The translations under genes were made by a program, and so were the position numbers. DNA of 64,000 bases from Paralithodes platypus (lineage: Eukaryota; Arthropoda; Malacostraca; Decapoda; Lithodidae). The stretch spans positions 23,946,514 through 24,010,513 of the forward strand of contig CM064501.1 of assembly GCA_032716605.1 (NCBI GenBank), written 5' to 3'. Numbering within the stretch: the stretch's first letter is position 1; each line of letters opens with the position of its first letter. The notes beneath the pieces are model-generated. The model did not search any database. It was given only the letters and a program-made list of their open reading frames with translations, and was not told the origin of the DNA. Shown one piece after another: positions 44,431 through 55,688 of this stretch.

Positions 44431-45770
44431 TAACTCCAGTAAAGTGCTAAATTTCATTGTGTACGCTGACGACAGCACTAGTTATGCCAGCCACCATAAC
44501 CTTCCCTCCCTGATAGACATGATGAATACCAAGCTAAGCAAAGTAAAACACTGGAACGATTCAAATAAATTAATACTAAATCTTGATAAAAATAATAATA
44601 TTGTTTGCCATAGAAACAAATACATACCCATTAACTTAGAACCATTAAAAATACAAATACAATTTTGGAAGAGAAAGAGAACACCAAATTCGTCGGTATT
44701 CAAATAGATTACCAACAACTAAAATGGAATCTTCACGAGAACATAAGAAACAAAATACACAAGTACTGTGGTATCCTTCATCTTACCAGGAACCAGTTAG
44801 ATAGTAAAGCTTTGAAACAAATATACTTATCATTAATATATCCTAATATATCTTATTGTCACACTTTGCAAGGAGTAGCTAGCAAAGTTAGAATAAAGTA
44901 ACTTGCGACTGCTCAAAAAAAGGTAATTCGAATAATTAGTTTTAAGATAAAACACGAACATACAAATTAAATATTTTTAAAACTAAAGCTACTAAAAATT
45001 AATGACATTAACACATACTGCTGCTCTTTATTTGTTTACAAATATATCCACAACTTTATAAACAAAAATATGTTTCACTTCCGTATAAATGAGAGATACC
45101 AACTAAGAAAAATTACTAATCTGAACATTCCATTCATCAGATCCAATCACTCCCAATCATCAATTAGATACCACGGATCGAAGGTATGGAATAATCTGAT
45201 ACCCAATATTCGAAATGAACCAAATATTTCAAGGTTTAACCCTTATTTAGCGGGCTAGGTGGTCTATTTGACCGTAGCGCCCAGCGGGGTTTTTTTTTAC
45301 CCTAAATAGGGTTGTTTACGTGATCATTTTCATGCCTAAATAAGACCCAGAGTGTAAAACAAGTATCTATCCTTGAAAGGGCGTAAACAGAGCTTTCCAA
45401 TGACACCCGAACCATCCTTGTACGACCACTGGTTCTCTTGCAACAATCGTGCAACACGAGTGCAAAAACCCTGTAATTAGGTAATTTCCCTACATAATAC
45501 TCTGTGTAGCGAGTGAGAAGAGGGGGAGGAAGTTAGAATACAGTTCAGTTGGTCCACCGCGGTGGTGGGGGACGGTCATAGGGTTGCTACGCTCCTCACA
45601 CCGCTCAGCTCTCTCTCTCAGCAACATTACGTGCTGAAAATGGCGCTCGACATAAGTTGTGAACCGCCACATAGTCCATATTTATTTCACACGACATAAG
45701 TTGCGCGCCGCCAGTTAAGGGTTAAAAAGTCTCTTAAGTCATTCTTACTTAATGAATACCAAGATCGATA
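44431..45770 (+). pseudogene. Second LINE (CR1-group), RT second part and C-terminus
   Basis: Continuation of 41776-42757 after the RTE insertion. It begins SSKVLNFIVYADDSTSYAS (catalytic YADD near 44460), then KHWNDSNKLILNLDKNN, KFVGIQIDYQQLKWNLHENI, LKQIYLSLIYPNISYCH and RSNHSQSSIRYHGSKVWNN. At 45236 a TTAA-flanked MITE interrupts it. The last codons (SLKSFLLNEYQDR and a stop) lie at 45727-45770. Removing the RTE copy, one TTAA and the MITE restores a continuous reading order, but other stops (for example near 44900) remain. Confidence 0.85.
45240..45721. mobile_element. TTAA-flanked MITE, family 2, copy c
   Basis: TTAA at 45236-45239 and 45722-45725. Ends are CCCTTATTTAGCGGGC and GCGCCGCCAGTTAAGGG. 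It is the same family as copies at 28335, 29464 and 47815, with matching interior blocks such as GTTTACGTGATCATTTTCA. Confidence 0.9.
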
Positions 45771-47043
45771 AATGTAAGTCATATTGTATTAATTCATGTG
45801 TAGTGAGTTGCGTGCAAAGTGTAAATATACTTGTATTATATAGCTAATGTGGGTATGCCTGTAAATATGTGGGTGTATTTGAGTGTGTGAATGGATATTT
45901 TGAAGCTGCAATTTCTCGTTGGTTCTTGTATTTTCCTTTGTTTCAAGTGTTATATTATATATACGCAATGATATATATATAATTATATATAATTATATAT
46001 ATATATGGTATATATATATATATATATTTTTGTTTTCCTCGTTGTTAATGTTCTCACATAATATGTTAACAAAAAAATAAGAAAAACATTAAAATGTAAT
46101 TGTCTTGTAGAAAATGCGAGGGGTTGCGAGTTTCTGTGGATGACTGTGCTTATATATCTATACTGTGAAAATGAGGATCAAATGAGTATATGCATGTCTG
46201 CTTGTATTGTTTACAGATGAATTATTTGCATAAAATCATATGTAATGTTGTTTGTGTTACTTTATGACTACTATATGTTTAAATGTGTGTATTTGTCAGC
46301 ATGTATGTGTGTAATTGTTTATGCATGAGATGAATTTATTTTATTTTTTATTTTTTTTATGGGATTGAGGGAGGCAAAAGGCAGAACTGCCTATAACGAG
46401 TGCCTCCCCCATAGTTGAAAGAGTGACAGAGCCAAAATCAAGGGATGTTCGTGCCAAAATGCCTGGACACACGGAGTTTGAAGCAATTTAAGTCATAGGA
46501 AGAGGGAAAGACTGATTATGGGAGAGAGTTCCAGAGCTCAGCTGTTGAGTAGAAGAAAGTTTGAGAGTAACGTTTTACTCTTGGGTTGGAGAGTTGCACA
46601 GAGTAGGGCTGGGATTGAGTTGCAAGACGGGTACCACGTGCCCTACGTAAAGGAGGTGTATGGGTGTATGGATCATATTTTGCCTAAGTATGTGTTCAGA
46701 TCCTTAAATATGGTTATATTTCTCAACAAATGTACACTGTACGAGTGGGCGCTCGGTTGTGGCGGTGGTGGTGCACATAAGGAGTGTTTGTAATTGTGTG
46801 TCTGTGTGCCGAGGAGCACTGTGTGTGTGTGTACTATTCTTGTTGCGGTCGGGTGATTCTATTTTTACAGTCTATATTTAATACATAAAATGAAGTCATC
46901 CAAGGTATTATTATTATATGGTACCTTTTAAGAGAGTATATACTCTCGAAAGGCTCAGTCTGTATTCTATGTTTTATGTTAAATCCCACTTGTATCCATT
47001 TTTGAATAAATCAATATTTCAATTTCAATTTCAATTTCAATTT
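45771..47043 (+). repeat. 3' UTR of the second LINE with hexamer tail
   Basis: GT-rich 3' UTR with AT microsatellites at about 45955-46028. It is interrupted by a minus-strand LINE end (46340-46660) and ends AATAAATCAATATTTCAATTT with the hexamer ATTTCA repeated four to five times at 47016-47043. A short tandem tail rather than poly(A) is usual in the CR1/L2 group. No flanking duplication was recognised. Confidence 0.65.
46340..46660 (-). pseudogene. CR1/Jockey-type LINE 3' end, 5' truncated
   Basis: Minus strand. The last codons RGTWYPS and a broken C-terminal block (ATLQPKSKTLL, LNS-stop-ALELS) are followed by the 3' UTR whose plus-strand form is GAGGGAGGCAAAAGGCAG. It is very similar to 54245-54560 and related to 7835-8130. 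The left edge is T-rich (46338-46360). It is a small dead copy inside the 3' UTR of the second LINE. Confidence 0.8.
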
Positions 47044-47810
47044 GTATCACACTGAATATCACCTTGTTGATTCTCTCTCACCTTTACATTATCTCCTTCA
47101 CAAACGCATGACACACGCAAGCAAGCAAACATTCACATAGCTGCATTACCTTTAATAGCAAATTTGCTTTAAAGCTGGAAGGGTAGCTGAAGACAATATA
47201 ATATCAATTACACCATACGCACCCGCCAAACAATCCTTCATCATAAACCTAGCAGAAATATTATTCGAGAATTGTGATTCATTTCAAATATCATATTATT
47301 TCCACTAATAGTTTGTTGTACATTGAACGCAGATATCATGGCATAATATTGTTGGTTTAATTACTGGATGCCTTGAAGCAATTTTATATACCGGTAATAA
47401 CTATGATAACTAACACAAAAATACACCTCTTTGATATAAACATTCCAAAAACAAATCTTACCAATTGTTATTGTTTTGGTATGGATGGTGAACAATTTAA
47501 ATTAGTAAGAATTGCTTATCATTTTTTGAATGTATATATCAAAGAAGTGTACTCATGTTAGGCATCATAGTTACTATATATAATTGTGTCATGTTATATA
47601 ATATAAGTATTCCAGTAATTAAACAAAAATAGTCAAGTGCTTTTAAAATGTAATTTAATTTAGTCACCGACAAGTGTGCAGTAATTCTCTTCAGATTGTT
47701 AATTGGAAATGTGAAAGCTGAAAAGTGATTGGAGTTCTCGAAAAGTGGCTCCAGTCTAGACTTACATCCTGACTTATGCTGGCTTTATCAATCTGAAGGG
47801 TTGATAGCCT
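47044..47810. other. No recognisable gene
   Basis: AT-rich sequence between the hexamer tail and the next MITE. A 62-codon frame at 47373-47561 has no recognisable feature. Nothing else is seen. Confidence 0.4.
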
Positions 47811-47814
47811 TCAA

Positions 47815-48295
47815 CCCTTATTTAGCGGGGCCCGACTCTAGTCCGTATAGAGAACACCAGCCCAAAGAGCGGGGCCCGACCTGAGTCTGTGTGCAATTTT
47901 GGCGCAATATTGGCTCTGAGAGAGAGACGAGCGACGGGAGGAGCATAGGTTGCCTCATGACCGCTCGCCACGGCCACCGTGGGCCTACTGACATTTATTC
48001 CACACACATCCACCCTCCCTCCCTCGCTACACACGTAATTATGTAACGAAATGACCGTATTTTAGCGATTTTGCCCTTCGGTTGCACGATCGTTGCAAGA
48101 CAACCAGTGATCGTAGAAGGATGGTTCAGGTGTCATTGGAAAGCTCAATTAACACCCTTTCAGGGACACATAATTGTATTATGCTCTGGCTCTTGTTTAT
48201 GCATGAAAAAGAGCACGGAAACAAGGCCATTTATGGTAAAAAAAAAAACGCTGGGCGGCACGGTGAAATATACTCCACCACCTGCTCTTAAGGTG
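47815..48295. mobile_element. TTAA-flanked MITE, family 2, copy d
   Basis: The left flank is TCAA (47811-47814), one change from TTAA, and the right flank is TTAA (48296-48299). Ends are CCCTTATTTAGCGGGGC and CTGCTCTTAAGGTG. The interior is the most diverged of the four copies, with the same orientation as copy b. Confidence 0.8.
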
Positions 48296-48501
48296 TTAAT
48301 GTCCAAACAGTAATTTGTTTAAAATATTTGTGAATAAAGTAATACTGTATTAATAATTAGGTTCATTATTTAAACTGTTATCATTCTAAGGATGAAAGTT
48401 CCATCCATAGCTGTAATACTTTCAGTAAAAGTTAAAAGATTCTCCCAAATTGTATTTGTCATATACTAGGTTAACTTTCACTTGGGAACGTATCCCTAAG
48501 C

Positions 48502-48530
48502 CTGAAGATGGATGAGTGATACGTCCGAAA
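48502..48530 (+). ncRNA. Hammerhead-like motif, upstream terminus of the Penelope-like element
   Basis: CTGAAGA (48502-48508), then a short hairpin with GGA at 48510-48512 pairing TCC at 48524-48526, then GAAA (48527-48530). This is the conserved CUGANGA / stem II / GAAA core. Stem III and stem I with a NUH cleavage site are not clear, so activity is not claimed. The downstream counterpart has GGC/GCC in the same place, a compensated change. Confidence 0.4.
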
Positions 48531-48650
48531 ATTTACAAACATATGCAGTTGTGTGTATGCAGTTGTGGGTCTTGTCCTACTTGATATTTACAAAATTAGC
48601 TGTCCTGAAATTATACTTTCACTGTAATAATTAAATATATTCACACACAT

Positions 48651-48699
<49 letters not shown>

Positions 48700-48706
<7 letters not shown>

Positions 48707-50699
48707 CTAACTGCTAGGGAAACAAAAGTCTTAAAGCTGGGTTTAGATTTCTGTATTCCGTTTTATAAGAAAGACTGGTTGAAACATTACATATCTGTAC
48801 AAAAAAATAGTGATACGGTTCGAGATTGTGCAAAAGCGGGTCTCCTCAAGAATGGTTTAAATTGTGATAGCATAACGAACAGGATAGAAGAACTGGGTGT
48901 TAGAAATTGTAATCGAATGATAACTCAATGGAACAGTATTACTTCGTTGGTTATAATGCGAGAAGATCTTGACTTGCTTAAGGAACTTGGTAACAACAAG
49001 GATATAATAATAGTGAAACCCGATAAAGGTAAAGGAGTGGTAATTATGGACCGATCTGACTATTTGGAAAAAATGGGAATAATTCTTCGTGACACAACAA
49101 AATTGAGACAAGTAAATGGGGAAGTCTTTGCGAACAATGTAAGATTAGAAGACAAACTAAATAGATTACTGAGACCCATTCGAGACAAAATTGGTAATGA
49201 AACTTATGATTTTTTATATGCATCTGGAACGAAACCTGGTATTCTGTTTGGGCAGCCTAAAGTTCACAAAATAGGAAACCCTCATAGACCTATCATTTCA
49301 TCCATTGGAACTGCAGCATACAATTTAGCAAAATTCTTACAACCCCTAATAACTCCTTTAACTCACAATTAATATACTGTAAAGAACTCTAAAGGTTTTG
49401 CTTACGAAATTTCAAATTTAGATTTACCTAATATTTTTTGTTTAGCAAGTTACGATGTAGTCTTTGTTTACAAATGTACCACTGGATGAAACGTTAGATA
49501 TAATTCTAGATAAATTTGAACCAAGCACCTTTTTTGGACTAGGTAAGACTTTGGTTAGAAAGTTATTCAAATTCGCCACCTCTGAATCTTGTTTTCTCTT
49601 TAATAACAACCTTTATAGCCAGGTAGATGGCGTTAGCATGGGATCGAGTTTAGGGCCTTTTGTTTGCTGATACATTTTTATGTAACAAGGAGGTTCAGTG
49701 GCTTGAGAGTCGTCCACCAGATTGTAAGCCTATCTTCTATAGGCGTTATGTAGATAATACATTTTTAATATTCAAAAATAAGGATGATAGTGATAGATTT
49801 TTCAGTTACATGAACAAGCAGCATAAAAACATAAGATTTACCTGTGAAAACAAGGATAATAATACTTTAGCATTTTTGGATGTTTTAATTACTAAATCAT
49901 GTATATAATCGGTTAACCACTGGAGTTTATAGAAAGCCCACCTTCGCTGGCTTGGGTTTAAGTTGGTATAGTTATTGCCCTGAAATATATAAACTTAATT
50001 CATCAAAACAAGTCTTGAGACAGCCTACAGGATTTGTTCTAACTATTTCACACTTCATGAAGAATTTTGCAAACTAAGAGTATTTTTAGAAAAATAATTA
50101 TAGGATGGATTTGTTCAACAGAGTGCTAAAACAATTATAGGATGGATTTGTTCAACAGAGTTCTAAAACAATTTATGTATAATAAAGTGTCACACAGCAG
50201 ATCGGTAACTCATAATGTGCCTAAACTTGTTAAGTATATCAAGATGCCCTTCTATGGGAGAGTGAGCCATGATTTTCGCAAAATACTTAATAACGTACTC
50301 CAGGAAACTTTTCCTGCAATACATTTTAGAATTGTTTTCACCAATGAATTCAGGATAGGAACCTTCTTCAGCTTCAAAGATCGGGTGCCGGACTCCTTAT
50401 GCTCAAATATCGTGTATAAATTAACTTGTCCCAGTTGTCAGGCTGGGTACATTGGATGTTCGAGTGGATCATTCAAAATGAGACTATATGAGCATTTGGG
50501 TCAAAGCTTCAGGTCTGGAATATTTTTGAAGAGTATGTCTTTTTCTGCAGTAAGGAACACTCCCGTAATGAAGATCACCCTTTCGGAGAGGGATTTTGAA
50601 ATCATCGGCAGGTTTAGAAGCACGTATGAGGCTTTAATAGGCGAAAACATGCTAATAAATAACCACAAACCAGAAATAAATCTTGTCAATAATAGTTGA
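48700..50699 (+). pseudogene. Penelope-like reverse transcriptase plus GIY-YIG endonuclease
   Basis: Order of blocks: KKDWLKHYISVQKNS, then IIIVKPDKGKGVVIMDRSDYL (about 49005, the Penelope-type K-P-D-K-G box), GILFGQPKVHK (about 49240), RPIISSIGTAAYNLAKFL (about 49290), FTNVPLDETLDII (about 49465), VDGVSMGSSLGP (about 49625), FYRRYVDNTFLIF (about 49740, catalytic YVD followed by N) and NTLAFLDVLITK. A C-terminal GIY-YIG domain follows: VYKLTCPSCQAGYIGCSSG (about 50410), RLYEHLG and the final NNHKPEIN. The family cuts target DNA with GIY-YIG and reverse transcribes from it. Stops or frame changes at about 49370, 49455, 49668, 49907 and 50080 make it inactive. A 40-bp tandem duplication lies at 50095-50170. 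Confidence 0.9.
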
Positions 50700-51470
50700 A
50701 GGTTCATTATTAGGTACAATTGGTTGCTTTTTGGGTGTTCATGTAGTTTGGTTTTTCATTTTATTTCGTTTAACTTTCACAATATAGTGAGTTTACATAT
50801 AGGGCTCAAATTTGTTCAGTTAATCAGTCCCTTATCGTCTTTCATAGGAGACTGGTGGTGTCATGGTGAGTTCTGATTTGTTTGTGACAATTTTCCTTTA
50901 TATGAATATCAACAATTATCTTTTGATTCTTAGAGTAAAGTAATTCAAATGTATTTTTGTTTTATTTTATTTTTTATGTTGTGGTTTGATGTGATTAGGA
51001 TTACTAGGATTTTATATTAATTTGTATTACAAGATAATTTGAACTCTTCTGTAAAGTCCTTCATTTTAATATTCTCGTATAATATGATTGTTTTTTCTAA
51101 GTTTTGCCCTCGCATGGTTGAATATTAGCATAATACTTTGGACGCTGTTTAGCGGTAGGTGATAATGTTAATAAATTTTAGCCTTTACAGTTCAGAATAA
51201 TATTTTAATTGAAAAAGAAATAATAACATATACATTTGATATCTAATGTGTTTTGTATTTCTATTGTTGCATTGAAATTTCGTTATTTAGAATTTTGATG
51301 TGGTCTAGCCGTAGATTTATATTATATTTAAAACTTGCCTAGTTGGCCAGAATGATGATTAATTGTTTCTTAAATAAGCAAATTGCCACGTGTTCAACAA
51401 TGTATAACATTGTAGTGATCCCTTTTTTAGCAATATATACAGAGTTATACTGTTTAGGATCTGTTGGTAA
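50700..51470 (+). other. 3' part of the Penelope-like element, noncoding
   Basis: T-rich sequence without open frames between the GIY-YIG stop codon and the downstream hammerhead-like motif. I see no further feature. Confidence 0.4.
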
Positions 51471-51478
51471 CCCTTTCC

Positions 51479-51507
51479 TGAGGATGGCTGAGTGACGTCG
51501 CCGAAAA
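51479..51507 (+). ncRNA. Hammerhead-like motif, downstream terminus of the Penelope-like element
   Basis: CTGAGGA (51479-51485), stem II GGC (51487-51489) pairing GCC (51501-51503), then GAAA (51504-51507). It has the same layout and spacing as 48502-48530 with a compensated stem base pair. Stem III could not be drawn with confidence. Confidence 0.4.
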
Positions 51508-51560
51508 TTAGAATAAATCATCATGATGTTCCACAACGTATGTCTTTTCATTACCCTACT

Positions 51561-53853
51561 AGTATGGAAGTTGCGGTGTCCAAGATCACCTGCTGAGGTT
51601 CTCATAACATTATATATATATATACAGGGTGAGTATTGTCAAATACAGAGATGAGAGATCGAGTTATTATAAGTAATAACTGTTATATACTGTACACGTA
51701 GGATTTTTGTGACACTTTTTGGCAGTAATGGGTCCTTAAAGCCAGCTTTTTTGTCATTTTTGTCATTTTTAACCCTGTTTATATTTAATAAGATGGGGAT
51801 AGGAAAAATAACTAAGAAGTTTATTATGAAGCATGGTATCAATACTTCAAACTAACTCCAAAAACTTCACTATATCGTTCTTCATATTACCTTGGCATCG
51901 AGTTAAATATTACAAGAAACCAATCAAATTTAATTTTAAGCTAATCATCAAGGAAAGAAGAAAAGAGCTAAGAGGATTTGTTGGTGTTTTCATGAAGAAT
52001 TGATACCATGTACCATCATGCAGCATTTAGCGTTATCGTTATTCATTTTGTAGATGGCAAATTTGTAAAAACTGACAAAAACACATACACATCCAGTCCT
52101 TTTCACATGGCAGTTGTACGTGTTTTGCCATGTTTATTCCATTGTTTCCTCTAAATGAAACAAATGGATATAAAAGGCAGTGGTGTATAATGGAGTATGG
52201 TAACAAATACTTTAAAGAGTGTAAGGTACAAAGATGAGAGAGCACCGCACACAAGTTATACCCATAGCAAGGGCGAGAAAACGACTGAAAGTGCTTTTTT
52301 GGCTGCCCGGTCAGGAGGTCGGACCGGGCATTTCAGACTGACATGAGTCCGAGATGACCGCTCCGGTTCAAATCTTGCATGATATGAAATGACGTGTACC
52401 AGATTCGGAGCTTTAATTGATTGACATCTGGAAGAATCGGCCATTGTAATAACGCTATGAGAGTATTTAGAAAACATTGATTGACAATGTGAACTCATTG
52501 TATGAAACATATTCATATTAACAAACGTTGTTAAAATGTCCCCTAAAACATTAGTCAAAAAGACTTACTATGAACATATAAAATTACTTGCAAAACAAAT
52601 TGAATGCAACTGTCTATTTATTGAAACATTGAAACCATAAATATACCGTTTAAGAAAGAGATGTTTGAATATAACTTAATTTACCACCTTGAAGGTAATC
52701 CCTTTGAATGTACGTAACTTTAAAGTAAATGTAAATATTCACTACCAGTAAATATTCACTACGAGGTGACTTGCTAGCAGGAATAGCTCATGTTATTCTC
52801 CAGGAGGGCTGACACTTCGTAGCTGACTTGCTTTTGTCACTCACAGCCATGTAGAGGGTGACCGTTCGCTTCGCCGCTCGTCCGTCCGCCACACTCAGGT
52901 CGTTTCGCCGCTTGTCTGACCGCCACATTTTGGTCACTTCGCTGCTCGTGAATGTAGAATTCGTAGAATGATGAGGAATAGCTTGTTGTTTCGCTGGTGA
53001 ATTAACGTGACGGTAGAATTATGGCTGGATATAATTTGTAGGTAATATAACAGTTGATCAGGGACTCGAAATGGGTAAACTGTTAACGTTGATAACTCCT
53101 CGAGGATGTAAGGTCTGTCTCCCCACCAAAATATCTTGTATGAGGACCGCCACTGCCACCATGTAAGGTATACAGATGGTGTAACCTTGTAAGGAAGTGA
53201 TGTGATAGATATAGTACTTGGTTGATTGAAGATTCTGGTCGATTCTCTTGAAGACTCTCTGCTTCTTATATATATAGTAGTGAGATAAGTGTTGCCACTG
53301 TATGATCAGTATCCTTTTTTACTATAAACAGTAATGGGAATTTCAATAAACTTCGTCTATACCAGCCGCTAGTTTATTATTGAAATAATTAAGACTTTAT
53401 ATATGCAAGCAGGAACAAAACTCAAAATGCAGGAACAGTATTGATAAGTACAAAATCTACCATAAATGAAGTAGACAATATTAACAGGGAGTATTCTTCT
53501 TATAGGGAGAAAACCTCCACAAATCCTAACAACTTCCAGCCCTCTGTCAAAGTGTCCCCTAAATGTTGAAACACCTCAAAGCTCACGTTTACTTCCGGTC
53601 AAACTGACCCTTACTGATAGCTCACAGAAACACAATCATCAGTTAACACAGCCATGATCTCAGTAAACACGTAGCTGCATAAACTTTTAAGGTAACTTTA
53701 AGCCCAGAGTGGTGTACAATCGCATCCCAATAAGCATGTCAATTACTAATTCACTGCAATTAATTACCTTAAAAATATATGAGGTGTAATATAATTTACA
53801 ATATAAAATCCCAAATATAACATCTAATAAGAGTCATAATTTTAAATTACTCT
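51561..53853. other. No recognisable gene
   Basis: Mostly AT-rich. A pair of similar GTCCGTCCGCCACACT / GTCTGACCGCCACATT blocks lies at about 52878-52930. A TACAGGGTGAGTATTG sequence at 51623 resembles a mariner-type end but no partner was found. No protein similarity is recognised. Confidence 0.4.
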
Positions 53854-54031
53854 GTAGCTTTCTTCTTCTGCCCGTGGCAATGTAGTGAATATACAATGCT
53901 GTGTTGTATTTGTAATATACAATGCTGTGTTGTGTTTGTAATATACAATGCTGTGTTGTGTTTGTAATATACAATGCTGTGTTGTGTTTGTAATATTCAT
54001 GTCATCGTCACGGGAAAATTAAGAAAGCTAC
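53854..54031. mobile_element. Small fold-back element with internal tandem repeat
   Basis: About 40 bp at the left (GTAGCTTTCTTCTTCTGCC) is mirrored at the right (AAGAAAGCTAC end, with CACGGG inside), with mismatches. Between the arms lies a 26-bp unit, ATATACAATGCTGTGTTG and following, in four copies (53889-53992). Non-coding; superfamily unknown. Confidence 0.6.
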
Positions 54032-54059
54032 ATAATATTTATTGGTTTTTCTATGAAGA

Positions 54060-54151
54060 ATTGATATGATGCATTAACATACATACAGTATGTGCGTACA
54101 TATTGATATGATGCATTAACATACATTTTGATATGATGCATTAACATACAT
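54060..54151. repeat. TTGATATGATGCATTAACATACAT repeats
   Basis: Three copies of a 24-bp unit (TTGATATGATGCATTAAC plus ATACAT), the first separated from the other two by about 19 bp. A related sequence, AATTGATACCATG, occurs near 52000. Confidence 0.8.
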
Positions 54152-54244
54152 ATTTTCTTCTCTATACCATTTTCTTAGAGAAAACTGCTTTAAAAATGAT
54201 GAAGAACACAACAATTTCGAGTTTAATGGACCATAACTTTTTTT

Positions 54245-55193
54245 GTTCTATGCGAGTGAGGGAGACAAAAGGCAGAACTGCCTGAAGCGAGTGCCTCCCC
54301 CAGAGTTGAAAGAGTGACAGGGCCAGAATCAAGGGACGTTCTAACCAAAATGCCTAGACACACAGAGTTTGAAGAAATTTAAGTCATAGGAAGAGGGAAA
54401 GACTGATTATGGGAGAGAGTTCCCGAGCTCAGCTGTTGAATAGAAGAAAGACAGAGTAATGTTTCACTCTTGGGTTTGAGAGTTGCACAGAGAAGGGGTG
54501 GGATTGTGTTGAAAGACAGGTACCACGTGCCCTACGTAGAGGAGGTGATATTCACTGGTAGAGCTCTGAGGAACACTGATTATTGTAGTAGCGAGAGAAT
54601 ATCGAGAGAGATTGCAGAGAGTTGGTGAGTTGACAGGAGTTAATGATACGAAAGGTCTACCTTTCTACTTTGTCTAGGAGTGCGTTGTGAGAGGATCCTC
54701 CCCATACATTTGAAAAATACTCAATACAAGGACGCACAGTGCCTCTGTACAGAGCAAGAAGCTGTGCTGGGGTAAAGGGCCCCTTGAGGCGGTTGAGCAA
54801 ACCCAGCTTCTGGGAGGCTGCCTTAGCAAGACTGGTAATATGGTCCTTCCAAGTGAGAGCAGAAGAAAAAAAAACACCAAGAATATTGAGAGATGAAGGA
54901 TTGATTTCTGTATTGTTGAAGAATAAGGGATAGTCCTCTGGGAGTTCCGGACGGGTAGTAAGATGGAGAAATTGGGTTTTGGAAGCATTAAAGGCAACAA
55001 GGTTTTCTCTACCCCAATTGGAAATAGTAGTTAGATCAGAAGATAAGTGTTGTATGTCTTCATTACGTTTGTTTTTGAGGGATTTCTGGATGGGGCGATC
55101 TGGAAAACTAATTGAGTACTGTAAGGTAGAGTCGTCTGCGTATGAATGGATGCGACTGGAGGTACAGGTGAGAAGATCATTTATGAACATTAG
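54245..55193 (-). pseudogene. CR1/Jockey-type LINE 3' half, cut by the BEL/Pao LTR
   Basis: Minus strand, 55190 downwards: FINDLLTCTSSRIHSYADDST with the catalytic YADD, then SDLTTISNWGRENLVAFNASKT, PSSLNILGVFFSSALTWKDH, AKAASQKLGLLNRL, FTPAQLLALYRGTVRPCIEY and WGGSSHNALLDKVER as one open frame to 54657. The C-terminal block and 3' UTR follow to about 54245 with frame changes (PRGTWYLSF near 54530). The 5' side is cut at 55193 by the BEL/Pao LTR. Of the minus-strand relatives in the window this is the best preserved. The rest of its RT would lie beyond the far LTR, outside the window. Confidence 0.9.
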
Positions 55194-55688
55194 TGTCGGG
55201 AATAGGGTAACGATCCCGACAGGTTTTGGTACAATAGGACATTTGAATTTGGCGGTATCGTATCGCTTGTACGATTTCGGCTGGTTCTTTGTGTATTGTA
55301 GTTTATTCTTAAGTTAGGTTAAATATTAACTGTAATGTATAAATATCTACATCAGCTCTAGATGTATTATGAAACCAAGTTATGGGTTATAATTATTATG
55401 AGCCGGCAGCCATATGTAATTTCGCGAAGCGATCGGACGCCGGCCCTTTAGTCTCTCAATCAACACCGTACAGCCAACATCTCCTCCCCCGGCCCTGACT
55501 CAACCCACAGTTCACCATGTGCTACAACTACTAACAATATTAACAACAGTCCTACATCACCAGTCCTCTTAGCTAAGTTCATTGTATCGATATTGTATTA
55601 TGTGAACATTCCTACATGTCATGCAATTGAACTAGCCGTGTGTGGGGGACTGGATTACACCCATGTCGTTGGTAATTATATTATAACA
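55194..55688 (+). repeat. BEL/Pao 5' LTR
   Basis: Begins TGTCGGGAATAGGG with an internal inverted pair, TGTCGGGA and TCCCGACA. The 3' end is set provisionally at ATAACA (55688), because the right LTR is truncated and cannot be used to confirm it. The following ATTTGTTGGGAT may be the primer-binding site. Confidence 0.8.

Larger units (their letters stand above)
48470..51560 (+). mobile_element. Penelope-like element with GIY-YIG endonuclease
   Basis: A single coding region (48700-50699) is flanked by related terminal segments, each carrying a CCTGARGATGG...CGAAAATT motif (48501 and 51478). This matches the architecture of EN-containing Penelope-like elements, whose terminal pLTRs often bear hammerhead ribozyme motifs. 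A mixed (CA)n/(TA)n tract lies at 48646-48702. Exact ends and target duplication could not be set. Confidence 0.75.

Noticed and set aside
51623..51640. Tc1/mariner end (TACAGGGTGAG)
   Set aside because: No inverted partner was found within a reasonable distance, and the motif is short enough to occur by chance.
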